Origin: Actinokineospora inagensis DSM 44258
Lineage (GTDB): Bacteria > Actinomycetota > Actinomycetes > Mycobacteriales > Pseudonocardiaceae
Reading direction: 5' to 3'
NCBI RefSeq assembly: GCF_000482865.1
Contig: NZ_KI519519.1
Location: 123,512 to 187,511, forward strand
DNA length: 64,000 nucleotides
The position numbers and the translations under genes were made by a program. Shown here in pieces: positions 50,979 to 59,380 of this stretch (positions are counted from its first letter, which is position 1; each line of letters starts with the position of its first letter). The notes below the pieces were generated by a model. The model saw only the letters and a list, made by a program, of their open reading frames with translations, did no database searches and was not told the origin of the DNA.

Positions 50979-51575
50979 TCACAGCGCCCACTGCCGCATC
51001 CACAGTGGACGGTCGCGGCCCTGGCCGACCTGGCGCAGCTCGGTCGGGTCGAACAGGACCGGGCCCGGTTCGCCCGCCACGAGCAGCACCTCGTGGTAGA
51101 CCGCGTGGTCGGTCAGCAGCCAGTCGTCGGAGCAGCGCGCCGCCCGCCACCGGGCCCGCCACAGCGCCGTCTCCTCGGCCGCGGCGCGCTCCACCAGTTG
51201 CACCCGCTCGACCCGCAGGCCGCGTTCGGCGAGCACCAGCGCGGCGACGCAGGCGAGCACGCCGCAGTCGACGTGCGTGGCGTCGGGGAGGTCGCACCAG
51301 GCGAACGGCCACCGGTTCGGCCCCCAGCGCAGGTGCCGGAACAGCCAGCCGAGGCCGAAGGTCGTCGCGTCGGTGGCGCGGCCGGGGGTGGCCTCGGCGC
51401 GGTCGCGGGCGAGCAGCCACGACCGGGTGTCCGCGCAGGCCGCGCAGTCCTGGTGGGTGGTCAGCGCGGCGGGCGGCCGGGTGGGCACCCGGAACGGCGG
51501 GCGCGGCGCCCACGGCGGGTCGGCGGCGGGGACGGCCGGGGGCATCGATATGGCGGCGGACGGCTCAGTCGACAC
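50979..51575 (-). CDS. Uncharacterised Cys-His-Asp protein, papain/transglutaminase-like pattern
   Basis: 198 residues, family not recognised. I chose the GTG at 51575: GGAAGGGG sits about 6 bases upstream, and it overlaps the ATP-grasp gene by 11 bases. Visible residues suggest a thiol hydrolase or transferase triad in order: Cys in HVDCGVLA, His in VYHEVLL, Asp in LFDPTEL. That order and spacing fit papain-like and transglutaminase-like folds. An N-terminal DCAACAD could bind metal. The tight coupling to the fused ATP-grasp/decarboxylase-like gene implies a common pathway, perhaps amide formation or transfer. The function is unproven. Confidence 0.7.
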   Translation of the reverse strand: MSTEPSAAISMPPAVPAADPPWAPRPPFRVPTRPPAALTTHQDCAACADTRSWLLARDRAEATPGRATDATTFGLGWLFRHLRWGPNRWPFAWCDLPDATHVDCGVLACVAALVLAERGLRVERVQLVERAAAEETALWRARWRAARCSDDWLLTDHAVYHEVLLVAGEPGPVLFDPTELRQVGQGRDRPLWMRQWAL

Positions 51576-53712
51576 GGTGTCCCCTTCCGGGCAGGACCAG
51601 CAGGTGATCGCCCGCGTCGAGGTCGTCGGGCAGGGTGCGGCGGGTGCCGTGGTCGGCGCCCAGCCGGTCCAGGACGGGGTCGTCACCGGGCGGGAGCCGC
51701 AACCACCGGCCGCCGGGGCCGCGCCAGAGGACGTGGGTGGCGTGGTCGGGCAGTTCGGCGGCGTCGACGACGGCGGCGCGACCGGCGGGACCGTCGCGCA
51801 CGTCGAGCACCGTGCTGAACACCGCCGTCGCCTGCCCTACCAGGAACTCCCCCGGTTCGAACAGCACCTGGTCGAGGCAGCCGAGTTCGCGGACCGCCAG
51901 CCGGGTCGCGCGGACCAGGTGCCCGCCGAGGTCACCGCGGTCGAGACCGGGCAGCCAGCCGCCGCCGAGGTCGACGCAGCGGACCCGGACGTCGGCGCGG
52001 GCGCACAGGTCGGCGGCCATGGTGATCGCGGCGGTGAACTCGCGCAGCCGCGGCCCGGCCGCGGGGGACCGCAGGCCGAGGCGCCCGATCTGGGCCGACC
52101 GCAGCAGGTCGGCGACCCGCCGGTACGTGCGCGGGTCGGTGACGTCGACCCCGTGCCGGGACGCCGGGTCGAGGCCAAGGCCCAGCACGTCGGCGTGCAC
52201 GAGCCCCCGGTCGACCAGGTCGACGGTGCGTTCCAGGTCGGTGACCGAGTCGCAGGTCACCACGCCGAACTTGACCGGCTCGCCGTCGTAGCGCCACCAC
52301 TTCGCCGGTCCGCCCAGCGCGACCCGGTCCGCCGGGAACCCGGCCGCCGCGCTCCGCCGGGCCTCCGCCTGGGAGAACACCTCGACCATGGCGCCGCGCC
52401 GGGACACCGCGCCGAGCACGCGCGGGTCGGGGTTCACCCGCACCGGGTAGGCGAACCGGGCGGTGACGCCGGTCGCGTCCTCCACGTCCCGGCAGACGCC
52501 GTCCAGCAGGTCGAGGCCGCGGTCGAGCACTCCGCCGAAGAAGACCGTGGCGGGCGACTCGAACGGGTCGACGACGAGGGCGGCCGGGATGTCCTGCGCC
52601 AGAGGCGGTTCCAGTTCCGTGGGCCCGGGACGCGGTCGCGGGGTGGCGAGTGCGCGGGACAGCGCGGGCATGCCGGAAGGATCGTGGTCCGGGGAGGCGA
52701 AAGCGCGCCGCGCCTGCGGGGTGACGCCGATGGCGTGCGGTCCGGCCGGGATTTCCTCGACCACCCGCACGAAGCCCGTCGAATGGGCTTTTTCCCGGCT
52801 GTGCGGCGGAATCCCGGTGACGGCGGCGACCAGCCGGGCGGGCAGGTTGACCCCGGCCAGGGTGGCGCCGTGGATCCAGGCCGGGAACCGGGGGTTGACC
52901 GCCACCAGGTGCGGGGTGCCGGTGGTGGTCTCCCGGACGATCTCGACCTCGCCGCCGCCGGTCCACCTGGTCACCCGGACCAGGTCGTCGATGCCGGACG
53001 TGGAGTCGAGCGGGTGCAGGGAACCGGCCCAGGGCAGGCCAGCGGCGGTGGTCGTGGTCGGGCGCATCGCGCAGGCGCCGAGCAGGTCGCCGTCGAGCGC
53101 GGCGAACACGATGGACTCGGTGGGGCCGTCGACCCGGCGTTGCAGCAACACCTCGGCGTCGCCCCAGGTCCGGCGCAGGCGGGTGATCGCGGCGGCCAAC
53201 GCGGGCCGGGTGTCGACGGCGACGGTCCCGCGCCGGGGCCCCTTGACCAGGACGCGCCAGCCGTGTCGGGCGGCGAAATCGGCGGCGTCCTCGACGTCGG
53301 TGGTGAACCGGTGTTCCGGCACGGCCAGCCCGAGCAGGGCCGCCACCGCCGCGCCCGGTCGCGCCACCGTGTCGAACGCCGCCGGTGGCGGCAGGAGCAG
53401 CGCCGGGTGGCCGTGTTCGGCCAGCAGCGCGGCCTCCAGGTCCAGTCCGGGCAGGAACACCGCGCCAGCCGATTCCACAATGGACACAAGTCCGGCGCAC
53501 AGCGCGACCGGGTCGGCGGTGTGCCAGCCGGGGCGGACGTGCACCCGGTCGAACTCGGCGGCGCTGAGACCGGTCGAGCGCGGGGAGTAGTCGAGCGCCT
53601 CCAGTCGCAGCCGGGGCCAGGCCAGCCGCAGCGACCGGGCCAGGCCGAGCCCGGGGGACGGGTCCGGACCGGAGTGGACGCCGGAAAGCACGGCGGTGGG
53701 GGTGTTCGACAC
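51565..53712 (-). CDS. Fusion of ATP-grasp-like and PLP decarboxylase-like domains
   Basis: About 715 residues. Start GTG at 53712 (GAAGGGAG just upstream); an in-frame GTG at 53736 is less likely. Residues ~1-310 look like an ATP-grasp ligase: a pre-grasp region, VLVKGPRRGT, LLQRRVDGPTES, and VNPRFPAW. The Glu that normally precedes the Asn in this last motif is Ala. Residues ~350-715 resemble the fold-III ornithine/diaminopimelate decarboxylase family: VDLGGGW, FEPGEFLVG and a GGPAKWW stretch. The motif that should hold the PLP lysine (YAVKAN) reads YPVRVN. So both halves lack a key residue. It is coupled to the Cys-His-Asp gene. Function unknown; amide ligation or a scaffold is conceivable. 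Confidence 0.78.
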   Translation of the reverse strand: MSNTPTAVLSGVHSGPDPSPGLGLARSLRLAWPRLRLEALDYSPRSTGLSAAEFDRVHVRPGWHTADPVALCAGLVSIVESAGAVFLPGLDLEAALLAEHGHPALLLPPPAAFDTVARPGAAVAALLGLAVPEHRFTTDVEDAADFAARHGWRVLVKGPRRGTVAVDTRPALAAAITRLRRTWGDAEVLLQRRVDGPTESIVFAALDGDLLGACAMRPTTTTAAGLPWAGSLHPLDSTSGIDDLVRVTRWTGGGEVEIVRETTTGTPHLVAVNPRFPAWIHGATLAGVNLPARLVAAVTGIPPHSREKAHSTGFVRVVEEIPAGPHAIGVTPQARRAFASPDHDPSGMPALSRALATPRPRPGPTELEPPLAQDIPAALVVDPFESPATVFFGGVLDRGLDLLDGVCRDVEDATGVTARFAYPVRVNPDPRVLGAVSRRGAMVEVFSQAEARRSAAAGFPADRVALGGPAKWWRYDGEPVKFGVVTCDSVTDLERTVDLVDRGLVHADVLGLGLDPASRHGVDVTDPRTYRRVADLLRSAQIGRLGLRSPAAGPRLREFTAAITMAADLCARADVRVRCVDLGGGWLPGLDRGDLGGHLVRATRLAVRELGCLDQVLFEPGEFLVGQATAVFSTVLDVRDGPAGRAAVVDAAELPDHATHVLWRGPGGRWLRLPPGDDPVLDRLGADHGTRRTLPDDLDAGDHLLVLPGRGHRVD

Positions 53713-54408
53713 CGGTCTCCCTTCAGAGTTCGGCACTCGGACAACACCGCCCGATTATCGCGACCGGTGACCGGAAGTCGGGAACCCGCGGTTGTGCGCG
53801 GCCGGGAAAACGGGTGCTGTTCGGGCTGACCGGCGATTTCTCGGCGGCCGTTCGGTGAAACCGGTTATTGCGCTCGGGGTGACGCCCCGACGTGGGGCGC
53901 GGCCTACGCGCGATGTCCGGCCCGACGATACCCGCGACCCGGTCGAGACCGGGTTCGCGCACGTCGTGCCCCGCCGGACGCCGCGCGGCGCCGGTGGCCG
54001 CGCCCCACGGTCGGAACGCGAAGGGATCGCCGTGACTGCCCGGGTGCGCCCACCGCACCGGTTTTCCGGTCAACGCCACTCCCTTCACCGGATCGAGCAT
54101 CGCGGCCCGTCCGGACCCCGTTACCCTTTTCCCACCCCGGCGACCCGATCCAGTGACCCGGTTCGCGACAAACCGCACAGGTGTTTCCGACCCGACGGGC
54201 CGGTTGCCAACCAGTTCAGCACCGATCACCCCGCGCGGGGAATTCCAGGAACGGGCCGAATTCCCGTACGGTCGGTAATCGGAAATGTGAAAGCGCTGGG
54301 CCGACAGTGTTTTCCGGGATGACGAACCACCCGGGCGGCGCAGCACCGCCGAGCGTGATGTCGTTTTTCCGCTGGTGAGCGCCGCGCGGACCGGCGATGC
54401 TGGTGGAC
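53713..54408. other. Gene-free region rich in inverted repeats
   Basis: About 700 bp between divergent genes. Perfect inverted repeats occur at 53883-53899 (CGCCCC arms), 53937-53954 (ACCCGGTC arms), 54229-54240 (CCCCGCGCGGGG) and 54238-54265 (GGGAATTC, 12-base gap, GAATTCCC). Open frames on both strands have no family features or ribosome sites. Promoters for both neighbours, or a small RNA, could lie here. Confidence 0.6.
54238..54265. promoter_or_regulatory. Inverted repeat GGGAATTC-N12-GAATTCCC
   Basis: Perfect 8-bp arms, each containing GAATTC, an AT-rich word unusual in this DNA. It lies about 145 bases upstream of the Ada/AlkA gene. An operator is possible; no regulator is assigned. 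Confidence 0.4.
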
Positions 54409-55881
54409 ATGCACTCAGACACCGAGCGCTGCGTGCGCGCCGTGCAGTCGCGCGACGCGCGGTTCGACGGCTGGTTCTTCACCGCCGTGCTCACGACCGG
54501 GATCTACTGCCGACCCAGTTGCCCGGTCGCCCCGCCGAAAGCCCGCAACATGCGGTTCTACCCGAGCGCCGCGGCCGCCCAGCAGGCAGGCTTCCGGGCG
54601 TGCAAGCGGTGCCGCCCGGACGCCTCACCCGGGTCGCCGCAGTGGAACGAACGCGCCGACCTGGTCGGCCGGGCCATGCGGCTGATCGCCGACGGCGTGG
54701 TCGACAACGGCGGTGTCCCAGCCCTGGCCGCCCGCCTCGGCTACAGCGTGCGGCAGGTGGAGCGGCAACTGCGCGCCGAACTCGGCGCCGGTCCGCTGGC
54801 GCTGGCCAGGGCGCAGCGGGCGCAGACGGCGCGGGTGCTGATCGAGACGAGCGCGCTGCCGATGACCGAGGTGGCGATGGCGTCCGGCTTCGGCAGCATC
54901 CGCACCTTCAACGACACCGTCCGCGAGGTGTTCGGCCTCAACCCCACCGACCTGCGCCGACGGGCGGCCGCGCCGGTGCGGCCGGTGGCGGCGGGGCTGA
55001 CCGTGCGGCTGCCGTTCCGCGCCCCGTTCACCCCGAGCAACGTCTTCGGCCACCTCGTCGCCACGGCGGTTCCCGGCGTCGAGGAGTGGCGGGCGGGTAC
55101 CTACCGGCGAACCTTGCGGCTGCCCAACGGGCCCGGCGTCGTCGCGTTGAGCCCGCGCCCCGACCACGTCCGCTGCGACCTGTCGTTGAGCGACCTGCGC
55201 GACCTGTCGGTGGCCATCAGCCGCTGCAGGCGCCTGCTCGACCTGGACGCCGACCCGATCGCCATCGACGAGCTGCTCGCCCGCGACCCCGTCCTCGCGC
55301 CGCTGGTCCTGGCCGACCCCGGTCGCCGGGTCCCGCACACCGTCGACGGCGACGAGATGGCCGTGCGCGCCGTGCTCGGCCAGCAGGTCTCCACCCAGGC
55401 CGCCCGCACGCACGCAGGCCGCCTCGTCCAGGCGCACGGCACCCCCGTCACCGACCCGGACGGCGGCCTCACCCACCTGTTCCCGGACGTGGCCGCCCTC
55501 GCCGAACTCGACCCGGAGCGCCTCGCCTTCCCGCGGTCCCGCCGCACCACGCTGACCAGCCTGGTCGCCGCCCTCCCCGGCATAGACCTCTCCCCCGGCG
55601 GCGACTGGCACGCCGCCCGCGAAGACCTAGCCGCCCTGCCCGGCATCGGCCCCTGGACCGTCGAGACGATCGCCATGCGCGCCCTCGGCGACCCCGACGC
55701 GTTCGTGGCCACCGACCTCGGCATCCGCGTGGCCGCGGGCCACCTGGGATTACCCACCGCCCCGGCCGCGTTGACCAAGTACGCGGCCCCGTGGCGACCG
55801 TGGCGGTCCTACGCCGTGCAGTACCTGTGGGCCACCGGCGACCACCCGATCAACGCCCTACCCGGAAACGAGGACCGCTGA
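54409..55881 (+). CDS. alkA: Ada-AlkA bifunctional alkylation repair protein
   Basis: 490-residue fusion. Residues ~1-75 are the Ada metal-binding domain (GIYCRPSCP and CKRCRPD give the four zinc Cys). Residues ~90-170 are an AraC-type helix-turn-helix pair. Residues ~180-490 are an AlkA 3-methyladenine glycosylase with a helix-hairpin-helix (LPGIGPWTVETIA) and a catalytic Asp in VATDLGIR. I chose the ATG at 54409 with GGTGG upstream; an ATG at 54397 is in frame. The methyl-accepting Cys pattern suggests it senses phosphotriester damage and activates transcription. It forms an operon with the methyltransferase gene one base downstream. Confidence 0.94.
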   Translation: MHSDTERCVRAVQSRDARFDGWFFTAVLTTGIYCRPSCPVAPPKARNMRFYPSAAAAQQAGFRACKRCRPDASPGSPQWNERADLVGRAMRLIADGVVDNGGVPALAARLGYSVRQVERQLRAELGAGPLALARAQRAQTARVLIETSALPMTEVAMASGFGSIRTFNDTVREVFGLNPTDLRRRAAAPVRPVAAGLTVRLPFRAPFTPSNVFGHLVATAVPGVEEWRAGTYRRTLRLPNGPGVVALSPRPDHVRCDLSLSDLRDLSVAISRCRRLLDLDADPIAIDELLARDPVLAPLVLADPGRRVPHTVDGDEMAVRAVLGQQVSTQAARTHAGRLVQAHGTPVTDPDGGLTHLFPDVAALAELDPERLAFPRSRRTTLTSLVAALPGIDLSPGGDWHAAREDLAALPGIGPWTVETIAMRALGDPDAFVATDLGIRVAAGHLGLPTAPAALTKYAAPWRPWRSYAVQYLWATGDHPINALPGNEDR

Positions 55882-55882
55882 C

Positions 55883-56413
55883 GTGCTCCTGCTCGACCCC
55901 GCCACCACCCCCACCCGGCACACCACCCTCCCCACCCCCGTCGGCGACCTGCTGCTGACCGGCGACGGCGACGCCATCACCGGCCTGTACCTGCTCCCGT
56001 CGCACCGCCACTTCGCGGGCATCGGCACCGACTGGATCGCCGACGCGTCCCCGTTCCGCGCGGCGTCGACCCAGCTCGCCGCCTACTTCGCCGGTGAGCT
56101 CAAGGAGTTCGACCTCCCGCTCGCCCCCAAGGGGACACCCTTCCAGCGCGACGTCTGGCAGGCGTTGACGACGATCCCCTGGGGGCGGACGACGACGTAC
56201 GGCCAACTGGCGGCCGAGCTCGGCCGGTCCCCGGCCGCGTCCCGAGCGGTGGGGATGGCCAACGGGCGCAACCCGGTGTCGATCATCATCCCCTGCCACC
56301 GGGTGATCGGGGCGGACGGCGCGCTGATCGGCTACGGCGGTGGGCTGCCCGCGAAGGAATTCCTGTTGACGCACGAGGGATCCCTACCCGCACCAGAACA
56401 AAGCCTCTTCTAA
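55883..56413 (+). CDS. ogt: Methylated-DNA-protein-cysteine methyltransferase
   Basis: 176-residue Ogt/MGMT protein that removes O6-methylguanine damage by self-methylation. The active-site motif IIPCHRVIG and the preceding GMANGRNPVS helix are intact, as is TPFQRDVWQAL. GTG start at 55883, one base after the alkA stop, so it is cotranscribed with it. The length is normal for the family. Together the two genes form an adaptive alkylation repair unit. Confidence 0.95.
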   Translation: MLLLDPATTPTRHTTLPTPVGDLLLTGDGDAITGLYLLPSHRHFAGIGTDWIADASPFRAASTQLAAYFAGELKEFDLPLAPKGTPFQRDVWQALTTIPWGRTTTYGQLAAELGRSPAASRAVGMANGRNPVSIIIPCHRVIGADGALIGYGGGLPAKEFLLTHEGSLPAPEQSLF

Positions 56414-56614
56414 CCGAACCGCACCCACGACCGCAGACCGCCACCCCACCGCCCGAGACCATCACCTCACCACCCGAGACCGCCACCCACCACCCGATCC
56501 AGCGCTTGCGCCACATCGCACCGGCGGCACGCAGGACCCCACCCACCCGGGGGCCGGGGGCCCATTCCTGAACATACCGCGAACCACGACCTGTCAAGGG
56601 GTGGCGAGCCGGGC

Positions 56615-56642
56615 TGTGGATGAACGACATCATTGTGGACAA
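56615..56642. repeat. Paired TGTGGA boxes, intergenic
   Basis: TGTGGATGA at 56615 and TGTGGACAA at 56634 start 19 bases apart, the same spacing as in the NRPS-embedded elements of modules 7 and 8. TGTGGACAA is the complement of the actinobacterial DnaA-box word TTGTCCACA. Confidence 0.5.
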
Positions 56643-56743
56643 CCCCGCCGCGTTGCCTGGTGCGGGCACGGGTGATGGCGTGGACGACCGAGCGGCAGCC
56701 ATACGCGGCTGCGCACCAAACCGGTGGCAGCCGAGGGTCCGTC

Positions 56744-56770
56744 CCCGATATAACAGCCCCGATATAACAG
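56744..56770 (+). promoter_or_regulatory. Tandem 14-base repeat with TATAAC words
   Basis: CCCGATATAACAG occurs twice, 14 bases apart, 27 to 53 bases upstream of the iminopeptidase start. Each copy carries TATAAC, a good -10 hexamer, so two staggered promoters or a duplicated regulator site are possible. Confidence 0.5.
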
Positions 56771-56796
56771 CACTGTCACATCCAGGGAGGGGCGCG

Positions 56797-57738
56797 GTGT
56801 ACGAGCACGGAGAACCACGGGCGACCGGCATGCTGGACGTCGGCGACGGCAACCTGGTCTTCTGGCAGGAGTCGGGGAACCCGCACGGCAAGCCCGCGCT
56901 GGTGGTGCACGGCGGACCGGGCTCCGGGTGTGGTCTGGGCAGTCGCGAGTTCTTCGACCCGGAGCGCTACCGGCTCATCATGTTCGACCAGCGCGGGTGC
57001 GGCCGCAGCGAACCCCACGCCAGTGACCCCGGCACGGACCTCACGCACAACACGACCCACCACCTCATCGCCGACATGGAGTTGCTCCGCGAGCACCTCA
57101 GCGTCGACCGGTGGTTGCTCTCCGGCGGCTCCTGGGGTTCGACGCTCGCCTTGGCCTACGCGGAGGAGCATCCCGAGCGGGTCAGCGAGATAGTCCTCAG
57201 TGGAGCGACGATCAGCCGTCACTCCGATGTGGACTGGATCACCGACGGCATCGGCGTCTTCTTCCCGGAAGCGCTGGAGAGGTTCCGCGCCGGCGCGGGC
57301 AACGCCGAGAACGTCGTCGCCGCCTACGCGAAGCTCATGGAACACCCCGATTTCGCGGTCCGCGACCAAGCCGCCAAGGACTGGACGGCCTGGGAGGACA
57401 CGGTGATCTCCTTGGAGCCCAACGGAAACCCGACGGCCTACAGCGACCGCCCGACCCGCGACCTGCACGCCCTGGTCCGGCTGGTGACCCACTACTGGTC
57501 GCACCACGCCTGGCTGGCGGACGGCCAGATCCTGCGCGAGAGCCACCGCCTGCACGGCATCCCCGGCGCGATCATCCACGGCAGGCACGACATCGGCGGC
57601 CCCGTCGAGGTCGCCTGGACGCTGGCGCGGGCGTGGCCGGACGCCGAACTGATCGTCGTCGAGGACTCCGGGCACACCGGTTCCGACCAGTTCTACCAGC
57701 ACAAACTGGCCGTCCTGGACCGGTTCGCGAGCCGCTAG
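56797..57738 (+). CDS. pip: Proline iminopeptidase
   Basis: 313-residue alpha/beta-hydrolase of the prolyl aminopeptidase (S33) family, which removes N-terminal proline from peptides. Motifs are HGGPGSG (oxyanion), DQRGCGRS, the nucleophile GGSWGS, and terminal HGRHDIGGPV and DSGHTGSD for the Asp and His. I chose the GTG at 56797 because AGGGAGGGG precedes it by about 4 bases; the frame extends further upstream without family features. The 3' end overlaps the convergent response regulator gene by 4 bases. Confidence 0.94.
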   Translation: MYEHGEPRATGMLDVGDGNLVFWQESGNPHGKPALVVHGGPGSGCGLGSREFFDPERYRLIMFDQRGCGRSEPHASDPGTDLTHNTTHHLIADMELLREHLSVDRWLLSGGSWGSTLALAYAEEHPERVSEIVLSGATISRHSDVDWITDGIGVFFPEALERFRAGAGNAENVVAAYAKLMEHPDFAVRDQAAKDWTAWEDTVISLEPNGNPTAYSDRPTRDLHALVRLVTHYWSHHAWLADGQILRESHRLHGIPGAIIHGRHDIGGPVEVAWTLARAWPDAELIVVEDSGHTGSDQFYQHKLAVLDRFASR

Positions 57739-58385
57739 CCCGGCCGGACCAGGCCGGTCCGGTAGGCGAGCACCACCGCCTGCGCCCGGTCGCGGACCTC
57801 GATCTTGGCCAGCACCCGCTTGACGTGCGTCTTGGCGGTCGACTCGGCGATGTCGAGGTCCACCGCGATCTCGGCGTTGGACCGGCCCTCGGCGAGCAGC
57901 CGCAGCACCTGGGTCTCGCGGTCGGTGAGCCGGGCGACGCGGGCGTCGGTCACCGGCACCGGGGCGCGGCGGACGAAGTGCTCGACCAGGTCGCGGGTGA
58001 CGGCCGGGTCGAGCAGGGACTCCCCGGCGGCGACGACGCGGACGGCGTCGATCAGCCGTTCCGGGGCGGCGCGCTTGAGCAGGAACCCGGCCGCCCCGGC
58101 CCGCAACGCGCCCCAGACGTACTCGTCGTGGCGGAATGTGGTCAGCACCAGCACGGACACCCCTGGTTGCTCGGCGACCACCCGCCTGGTGGCCTCGACG
58201 CCGTCGATGCCGGGCATCCGGACGTCCATCAGCACCACGTCCGGTGCCAGCGCCCGCGCCTGGTCGACGGCGGCGAGCCCGTCGGCCGCCTCCCCCACCA
58301 CCTCGATGTCCGGGGTGGTGCCCAACACGACCCTGACCCCGGCGCGCAGGAAGCCGTCGTCGTCGGCGAGCAGGACGCGGATCAT
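57735..58385 (-). CDS. NarL/LuxR-family response regulator
   Basis: 216-residue two-component regulator. Receiver: acidic DDD near residue 8-10, phospho-acceptor Asp in VVLMDVRMPG, Thr in LTTF and Lys in LLKRA. C-terminal LuxR helix-turn-helix (LTDRETQVLRLLAEG with NAEIAVDLDIAESTAKTHV). The ATG at 58385 overlaps the kinase stop by 4 bases, so the pair is coupled. DNA targets are unknown; the membrane protein gene in the same operon is a candidate. Confidence 0.95.
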   Translation of the reverse strand: MIRVLLADDDGFLRAGVRVVLGTTPDIEVVGEAADGLAAVDQARALAPDVVLMDVRMPGIDGVEATRRVVAEQPGVSVLVLTTFRHDEYVWGALRAGAAGFLLKRAAPERLIDAVRVVAAGESLLDPAVTRDLVEHFVRRAPVPVTDARVARLTDRETQVLRLLAEGRSNAEIAVDLDIAESTAKTHVKRVLAKIEVRDRAQAVVLAYRTGLVRPG

Positions 58386-59377
58386 GGCAGCGGGAGCACA
58401 ACCCGCAACCGGAAGCCGCCCCCATCACCGCCCCCGTGCACAACCGACCCGCCGAGCACATCCACCCGTTCCGTGATGCCGGTGAGCCCGCGACCCGCCC
58501 GGTACCCGGCGCGCGGGCCGCGGCCGTGGTCGTGGACCTCGACGACGGCCGACTCCTGGTCCCGGTCGACGGACACGGTCGCCGACCGGGCCTTGCCGTG
58601 GGTCAGCGCGTTGGTCAGCGCCTCCTGCACGATCCGGTACACCGCCTGCTCGACCACCAGCGGTAGCCCACTGGCGTCACCCCGCAGGTCAACGGTCATG
58701 CCCGCATCACCCATCCGTTGGACCAGGCGGCCGAGGTCCGGGGTCGGCCCCTCGGGCCGGAGGCCGCCGAGCACCCGGTCCAGCTCGTCCAGGGCCTCCC
58801 GGCCGGTGTGCTCGACCGCGCTGAGCAGCTCTTTCGCCTGCTCGGGGTCCGAGTCGAGCACCAGCCGGGTCGCCCCGGCCTGCACCAGCATGACGTTGAC
58901 CGTGTGCCCGACCAGGTCGTGCAGCTCACGGGCCATCCTGGCGCGCTCCTCGGCGACGGCGGTGCGGTTGACCAGGTCGTGCCGTTCCCTGGCTCGGGCC
59001 ATCGCGTAGCCAGCCGCCCAGGCCAGCAGCCAGATGAAGGTGGTGCCCGCCGTGGCGATCGACGACCCCGGCTCGTGCGCGAAGTACCCCAGCACGCCGG
59101 GGAGCACGATCACCGGCCCCCACAGCGCCTGGCGCGGCGAGGCGTACGCGCCGACCGCGTGGATCCCGACCAGGTTGGCGTAGGGCGCGACCGGGTCGGG
59201 CACGCTCATCAGCCCGCCCGCGACCAGCGCCGCCGACCCGATCACGTAGCCGACCAGCGGCGCGCGGCGGCGCAACGCCAGTCCGGCGGCGACACCGAGC
59301 GCGAGCCAGATCGGACCCGGCCCGGTCAGGGCCATGGCCACGAACGCGCTCAGCGCCAACCCACCGTCGAGCCACAT
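58382..59377 (-). CDS. Sensor histidine kinase (HisKA_3 type)
   Basis: 331-residue kinase. The first ~120 residues are four to five membrane segments with little outside the membrane, so it may sense the membrane itself. The phospho-acceptor box is ARELHDLVGHTVNVMLVQAGA. The ATPase has QEALTNALTHG (N box) and DHGRGP plus GRGLTGITERV (G boxes). It is cognate to the regulator downstream and lies 3 bases after the membrane protein gene, forming one operon. Confidence 0.94.
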   Translation of the reverse strand: MWLDGGLALSAFVAMALTGPGPIWLALGVAAGLALRRRAPLVGYVIGSAALVAGGLMSVPDPVAPYANLVGIHAVGAYASPRQALWGPVIVLPGVLGYFAHEPGSSIATAGTTFIWLLAWAAGYAMARARERHDLVNRTAVAEERARMARELHDLVGHTVNVMLVQAGATRLVLDSDPEQAKELLSAVEHTGREALDELDRVLGGLRPEGPTPDLGRLVQRMGDAGMTVDLRGDASGLPLVVEQAVYRIVQEALTNALTHGKARSATVSVDRDQESAVVEVHDHGRGPRAGYRAGRGLTGITERVDVLGGSVVHGGGDGGGFRLRVVLPLP

Positions 59378-59380
59378 CGC

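Larger units (their letters stand above)
56414..56796. other. Intergenic region upstream of proline iminopeptidase
   Basis: About 380 bp. It begins with C-rich degenerate units (CACCCGAGACC recurring at about 20-30-base spacing, 56452-56495). Then follows a pair of TGTGGA boxes (56615 and 56634) and a 14-base tandem repeat (56744-56770). No gene seen. Confidence 0.6.

Noticed and set aside
53723..54346. Minus-strand frame of 207 codons, and a plus-strand frame at 53792-54322, in the gap before alkA
   Set aside because: Arg-rich composition, no motifs, no ribosome site; the two overlap each other.
54319..54378. Possible 19-codon leader peptide before alkA
   Set aside because: Weak ribosome site and no regulatory codon pattern.
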